Assembly: GCA_017990865.1 (NCBI GenBank)
Contig: JAGNNB010000145.1
Coordinates: 1-7,417, forward strand
Direction: 5' to 3'
DNA: 7,417 nt
From: Lysobacteraceae bacterium
GTDB lineage: Bacteria; Pseudomonadota; Gammaproteobacteria; Xanthomonadales; Xanthomonadaceae
The notes beneath the pieces are model-generated. The model did not search any database and was not told the origin of the DNA. It saw only the letters and a program-made list of their open reading frames with translations. Position numbers and translations under genes: made by a program. Shown one piece after another: positions 5,617 to 7,417 of the stretch. How positions within the stretch are numbered: the first letter of the stretch is position 1; each line of letters starts with the position of its first letter.

Positions 5617-5647
5617 AGCGCGCTTCGCGCTCGGAACATCCGAGCGC
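5617..5647 (-). promoter_or_regulatory. overlapping hairpins in the leader of the 157-aa gene
   Basis: Two perfect hairpins share bases: GCGCTCGG-AACAT-CCGAGCGC (5627-5647 on the plus strand, 8-bp stem) and AGCGCG-CTT-CGCGCT (5617-5631, 6-bp stem). They overlap at 5627-5631, so only one full form can exist at a time. They lie 15-45 nt upstream of the Shine-Dalgarno. They may be an mRNA leader switch, a stability element, or, as DNA, an operator. Confidence 0.4.
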
Positions 5648-5998
5648 CGATGCGAGAACGTTTCCGCATTGCGCATCGACTTATCGACTCGAACGATGTC
5701 GCCGACAAAGCGATGGCGCCGCTATCGAAGAGCGACGACGCGATACGCGCAAACATCGCCTGCGAAGTGACGACAGACCCGCCGCTGGGTCTACGCAGAC
5801 GATACCGATTCGCCGCCGCGCGGCTTGCGCAGCGGACATTTGCGAGAAACATTTGGAAACATCCGCGGCGGCGGACCGAAGAACACATTACCGGAGCGGT
5901 GTCTCACGGATTGCGCATGCGGCGCCGCCCTCAGCGCAGTAAGGAAACGCGGCGACAGTCGCGATCAGATAACAATCAAGGTGTCGTCCAAAACGTAA

Positions 5999-6081
5999 TG
6001 TCATTCCGAGCGCAGCGAGGAACCCGTTTTTGGATTGCAATTGGCAACACAATCAGGTTCCTCGCTGCGCTCGGAATGACA
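5999..6081. repeat. palindromic dispersed-repeat element with perfect 26-bp arms
   Basis: The left arm (5999-6024) begins TGTCATTCCGAGCGCAGCG and the right arm (6056-6081) ends CGCTGCGCTCGGAATGACA. The 26-bp arms are exact reverse complements, separated by 31 nt that contain TTGC-AATTG-GCAA. The core TCATTCCGAGCGCAGCGAGG is of a type I recognise as a common dispersed intergenic palindrome in many proteobacterial genomes (REP- or MITE-like). It lies 36 nt past the stop of the TonB-C-like gene, so in that transcript it would fold into a long hairpin. I see no clear target-site duplication. Confidence 0.88.
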
Positions 6082-6117
6082 GACTTTTCGAGAGCTCGCG
6101 GGTTCTTTGATCCCTGA

Positions 6118-6672
6118 TCAAGGAGTCGGAATATCAATCTCCGGCGCGACTTCGATCTCCGGATCCTTGCGCATATCGTGCGCGTCCACCCACGCGGCGA
6201 GATCGGCGATCTCGCAACTCGGGCGCAAACGCTCGACCGCCGCTTTTCGTCTTGGTTCGTCCAGATTCGGCCACAATCCGCGTCCGAACACCGGAATCGC
6301 GAGCACTGTGAACACTTCCGCGTGATTGGGATTTTCGGCAGCGGGTGCGTACGCCGGAAGCGCGGACGCGGCGCGACTGATCGCGAGGCCGAGTTCACGC
6401 GCGCGCTTGGGCCTCACGTCTTTGCCGAACGCTAGCCGCAGCGGCCGCGCCGCCGTCACTCGCCCACCGCGGTCGATCACGAAGCCGATCGCGATGCATC
6501 CAAAAGCGGTTTCGCGCTTGTCGCCGACTTGCATCGACTCGACACCGGGCTCCATGCGCCAGTAGCGATCGAGTTTGGCCGCATCGACGACGACGAGACC
6601 GGCAGCGGTCGCGTTGCCGACGCAGGCGAACGCCAAACAAGAAAGCATCGCGTAAAAGCAACGGGATATCAC
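6118..6672 (-). CDS. exported protein with a TonB C-terminal-like domain
   Basis: This 184-aa product has a signal peptide (about 1-24) with a short hydrophobic core and cleavage near ATA/AG. The middle, about residues 55-130, reads CIAIGFVIDRGGRVTAARPLR, then a helix (LGLAISRAASALPAY), then EVFTVLAIPVFG. This order of strand, 'v.f.id..G.v....', helix and final strand is what one expects of a TonB C-terminal or TonB-like domain. It lacks the N-terminal anchor and the Pro-Glu/Pro-Lys spacer of true TonB, so energy transduction is not implied. The C-terminus is acidic and Pro-rich (DPEIEVAPEIDIPTP). Three Cys lie in or near the signal peptide and at C59, with another at C153. The start is a GTG at 6670-6672 with GGAG (6682-6685) 9 nt upstream. 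The TonB assignment is moderately confident. Confidence 0.78.
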   Translation of the reverse strand: MISRCFYAMLSCLAFACVGNATAAGLVVVDAAKLDRYWRMEPGVESMQVGDKRETAFGCIAIGFVIDRGGRVTAARPLRLAFGKDVRPKRARELGLAISRAASALPAYAPAAENPNHAEVFTVLAIPVFGRGLWPNLDEPRRKAAVERLRPSCEIADLAAWVDAHDMRKDPEIEVAPEIDIPTP

Positions 6673-6830
6673 GTCGCGAATCTCCGAAAGAATAGGTCAG
6701 AGCTGGGACGGAATCGTCGGAAGCGCTTGAAGCGTACGGCTTCGCTGCGATGGACACGACCGATCGTCTATCGACAGCACAAGAAGACATCCGTTCCGAA
6801 TCATTCGTACAACGGCAGCGCTTATCGACC

Positions 6831-7112
6831 TCAAGTGCGAATGGCCTGCACAACGACGGCTGTGACTATAGCCGAGAAAAACCAGATGCCGATACGCTTC
6901 AGCAACGCGACGTCGAGCGTTCTTGCATCGCTCGGCGCTTGGTTGCGACGGAAACCGACCACGAACGCATGCGCGGGCAATGCCACGACGATCAAGAACG
7001 CCGCCATCGCAGCGATGCTGTCGTTTCCGGACTTCGACCAGAGTATCGGCATCACGATCGCCGCGAAGACGCCTGCGAGCGCCGCTGTGATCGGTGTGGG
7101 CGTGATGTTCAC
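6831..7112 (-). CDS. small membrane protein, three predicted helices
   Basis: I do not recognise a family. The 93-aa product has hydrophobic segments at about residues 8-25 (ITAALAGVFAAIVMPILW), 33-53 (IAAMAAFLIVVALPAHAFVVG) and 72-90 (RIGIWFFSAIVTAVVV). A basic loop, GFRRNQ, lies between helices 2 and 3. By the positive-inside rule this loop should be cytoplasmic, with the N-terminus also inside or short. The start is a GTG at 7110-7112, decided by AGGAG at 7122-7126, 9 nt upstream; no in-frame ATG is nearby. A terminator separates it from the membrane-protein gene before it, and 158 nt separate it from the next gene on the strand, so it is probably transcribed alone or by read-through. A plasma-membrane location is inferred from hydrophobicity only. 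Confidence 0.72.
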   Translation of the reverse strand: MNITPTPITAALAGVFAAIVMPILWSKSGNDSIAAMAAFLIVVALPAHAFVVGFRRNQAPSDARTLDVALLKRIGIWFFSAIVTAVVVQAIRT

Positions 7113-7121
7113 GTTAATGCG

Positions 7122-7126
7122 CTCCT
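7122..7126 (-). promoter_or_regulatory. Shine-Dalgarno deciding the GTG start of the 93-aa gene
   Basis: AGGAG on the minus strand lies 9 nt before the GTG at 7112. It is the only good ribosome-binding site in this region and no in-frame ATG competes with it. Confidence 0.65.
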
Positions 7127-7169
7127 GTTCGGCACGAACGGATTATCCGTGGATCGCATGCGAGCGGTC

Positions 7170-7198
7170 AAAAAATGCGGCAGGCGCATCCCGCCTGC
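7170..7198 (-). terminator. intrinsic terminator of the upstream membrane-protein gene
   Basis: On the minus strand, GCAGGCG-GGATG-CGCCTGC (7180-7198) forms a perfect 7-bp GC-rich stem with a 5-nt loop. CGCA and then TTTTTT (7170-7175) follow. This is the best Rho-independent terminator in the window. It ends transcription coming from the truncated gene at 7302-7417, about 100 nt after its stop codon. No gene lies in the 7199-7301 stretch between them. Confidence 0.75.
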
Positions 7199-7301
7199 AC
7201 GGTACGACGCTGAGTTGAAGCGCGCCGCAGCGACGCGGGGGACGAGCGAGAGCGTAGCGCGCACAACTCTCGGAACGGCGACGGCCCATTCAAACGATAG
7301 C

Positions 7302-7417
7302 TCAGGCGGCACCGAGCGCCAACCGGAGAATCACCGCCCACATCCCGATGACCGCCAAGAAGTTGACAGTGAAGACGGCGCCGCGAAGGCGAATGTTCGC
7401 GGTGAACACCTGAATGC
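7302..7417 (-). CDS. C-terminal 37 residues of a membrane protein (cut by window edge)
   Basis: The minus strand reads an open frame from the right edge to a TGA at 7302-7304. Its visible end is a polar stretch, QVFTANIRLRGAVF, followed by a hydrophobic segment, TVNFLAVIGMWAVILRLALGAA, that finishes as a predicted transmembrane helix. The codon use is typical of the neighbours, and a good terminator follows 104 nt later on the same strand, both of which support a real gene. The family cannot be told from 37 residues. Confidence 0.55.
   Translation of the reverse strand, partial: IQVFTANIRLRGAVFTVNFLAVIGMWAVILRLALGAA

Larger units (their letters stand above)
5591..6117. other. 527-nt stretch without a convincing gene
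   Basis: The stretch holds the leader hairpins of the 157-aa gene (5617-5647), an isolated hairpin AGACCC-GCCGCT-GGGTCT (5775-5792), a GC-triplet-rich patch near 5810-5880 and the palindromic repeat at 5999-6081. The open frames spanning it (plus strand 5608-6117, minus strand to 5888) are Arg-rich and cross either the repeat element or a well-supported gene, so I do not call them. No tRNA or riboswitch pattern was recognised. About 350 nt (5650-5998) remains unexplained. Confidence 0.5.

Noticed and set aside
4965..5888. 307-aa minus-strand open frame
   Set aside because: It overlaps the 157-aa exported protein in another frame, and that protein has a strong Shine-Dalgarno and signal peptide. 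The frame also crosses the long hairpin and the aldolase promoter.
5999..6081. Palindrome considered as an insertion sequence with terminal inverted repeats
   Set aside because: The 31-nt centre cannot encode a transposase and no flanking target-site duplication is visible. A non-autonomous palindromic repeat fits better.
5608..6117. 169-aa plus-strand open frame in the gene-free stretch
   Set aside because: It is Arg-rich, has no good ribosome-binding site, and its last third is a translation of the palindromic repeat, a known source of spurious proteins.
6722..6746. Hairpin GAAGC-GTACG-GCTTC considered as terminator of the 93-aa gene
   Set aside because: It has a short 5-bp stem, lies about 85 nt past the stop, and has no T-run. 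It could easily be chance in this sequence.
7109..7312. 67-aa minus-strand frame between the two membrane-protein genes
   Set aside because: It overlaps the end of the truncated gene and the intrinsic terminator and shows no protein-like features.

Overview
The window looks like an ordinary chromosomal stretch of a GC-rich Gram-negative bacterium. The best guess is a gammaproteobacterium near the Xanthomonadales/Lysobacter group. The grounds are GC-rich codon use, an RND-type efflux pair, many Sec-exported small proteins, a eukaryote-like class I aldolase, and a dispersed palindrome of a kind I associate with that group. The placement is inferred from style and was not searched.

Layout: nine of ten genes are on the minus strand. 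Reading down that strand from the right edge: (1) the C-terminal 37 residues of a membrane protein (7302-7417), followed by the clearest intrinsic terminator in the window; (2) a 93-aa three-helix membrane protein (6831-7112, GTG start); (3) a 184-aa exported protein with a TonB-C-like core (6118-6672, GTG start); (4) a palindromic repeat element (5999-6081) in a 527-nt stretch without genes; (5) a 157-aa exported protein of unknown function (5117-5590) with a hairpin-rich leader; (6) class I fructose-bisphosphate aldolase (3919-4923) with its own promoter; (7) a 197-aa exported protein (3221-3814). The only plus-strand gene is a polytopic membrane protein resembling DUF6498 (2442-3065). It converges on gene 7 and diverges from (8) a 172-aa exported protein with a Thr-rich tail (1762-2280). 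Last comes (9) an efflux operon: a lipoprotein-type periplasmic adaptor (159-1418) followed 3 nt later by the first 51 codons of an RND permease (1-155, cut by the window edge).

How the genes work together: only the adaptor and permease clearly form a functional unit, the inner-membrane and periplasmic parts of a tripartite efflux pump. The aldolase is a stand-alone housekeeping gene of central carbon metabolism. The other genes are mostly separated by 80-500 nt with hairpins between them and read as single-gene units.

I see no phage, IS element, CRISPR array, tRNA, rRNA or defence system. The most unusual structure is a degenerate 14-bp tandem repeat of nine units, all in exact register (3112-3237). 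It fills the gap between two convergent genes and runs into the 3' end of one of them. Next are the 26-bp perfect inverted repeat at 5999-6081 and overlapping hairpins in the leader of the 157-aa gene. I did not find a convincing new multi-gene system here.
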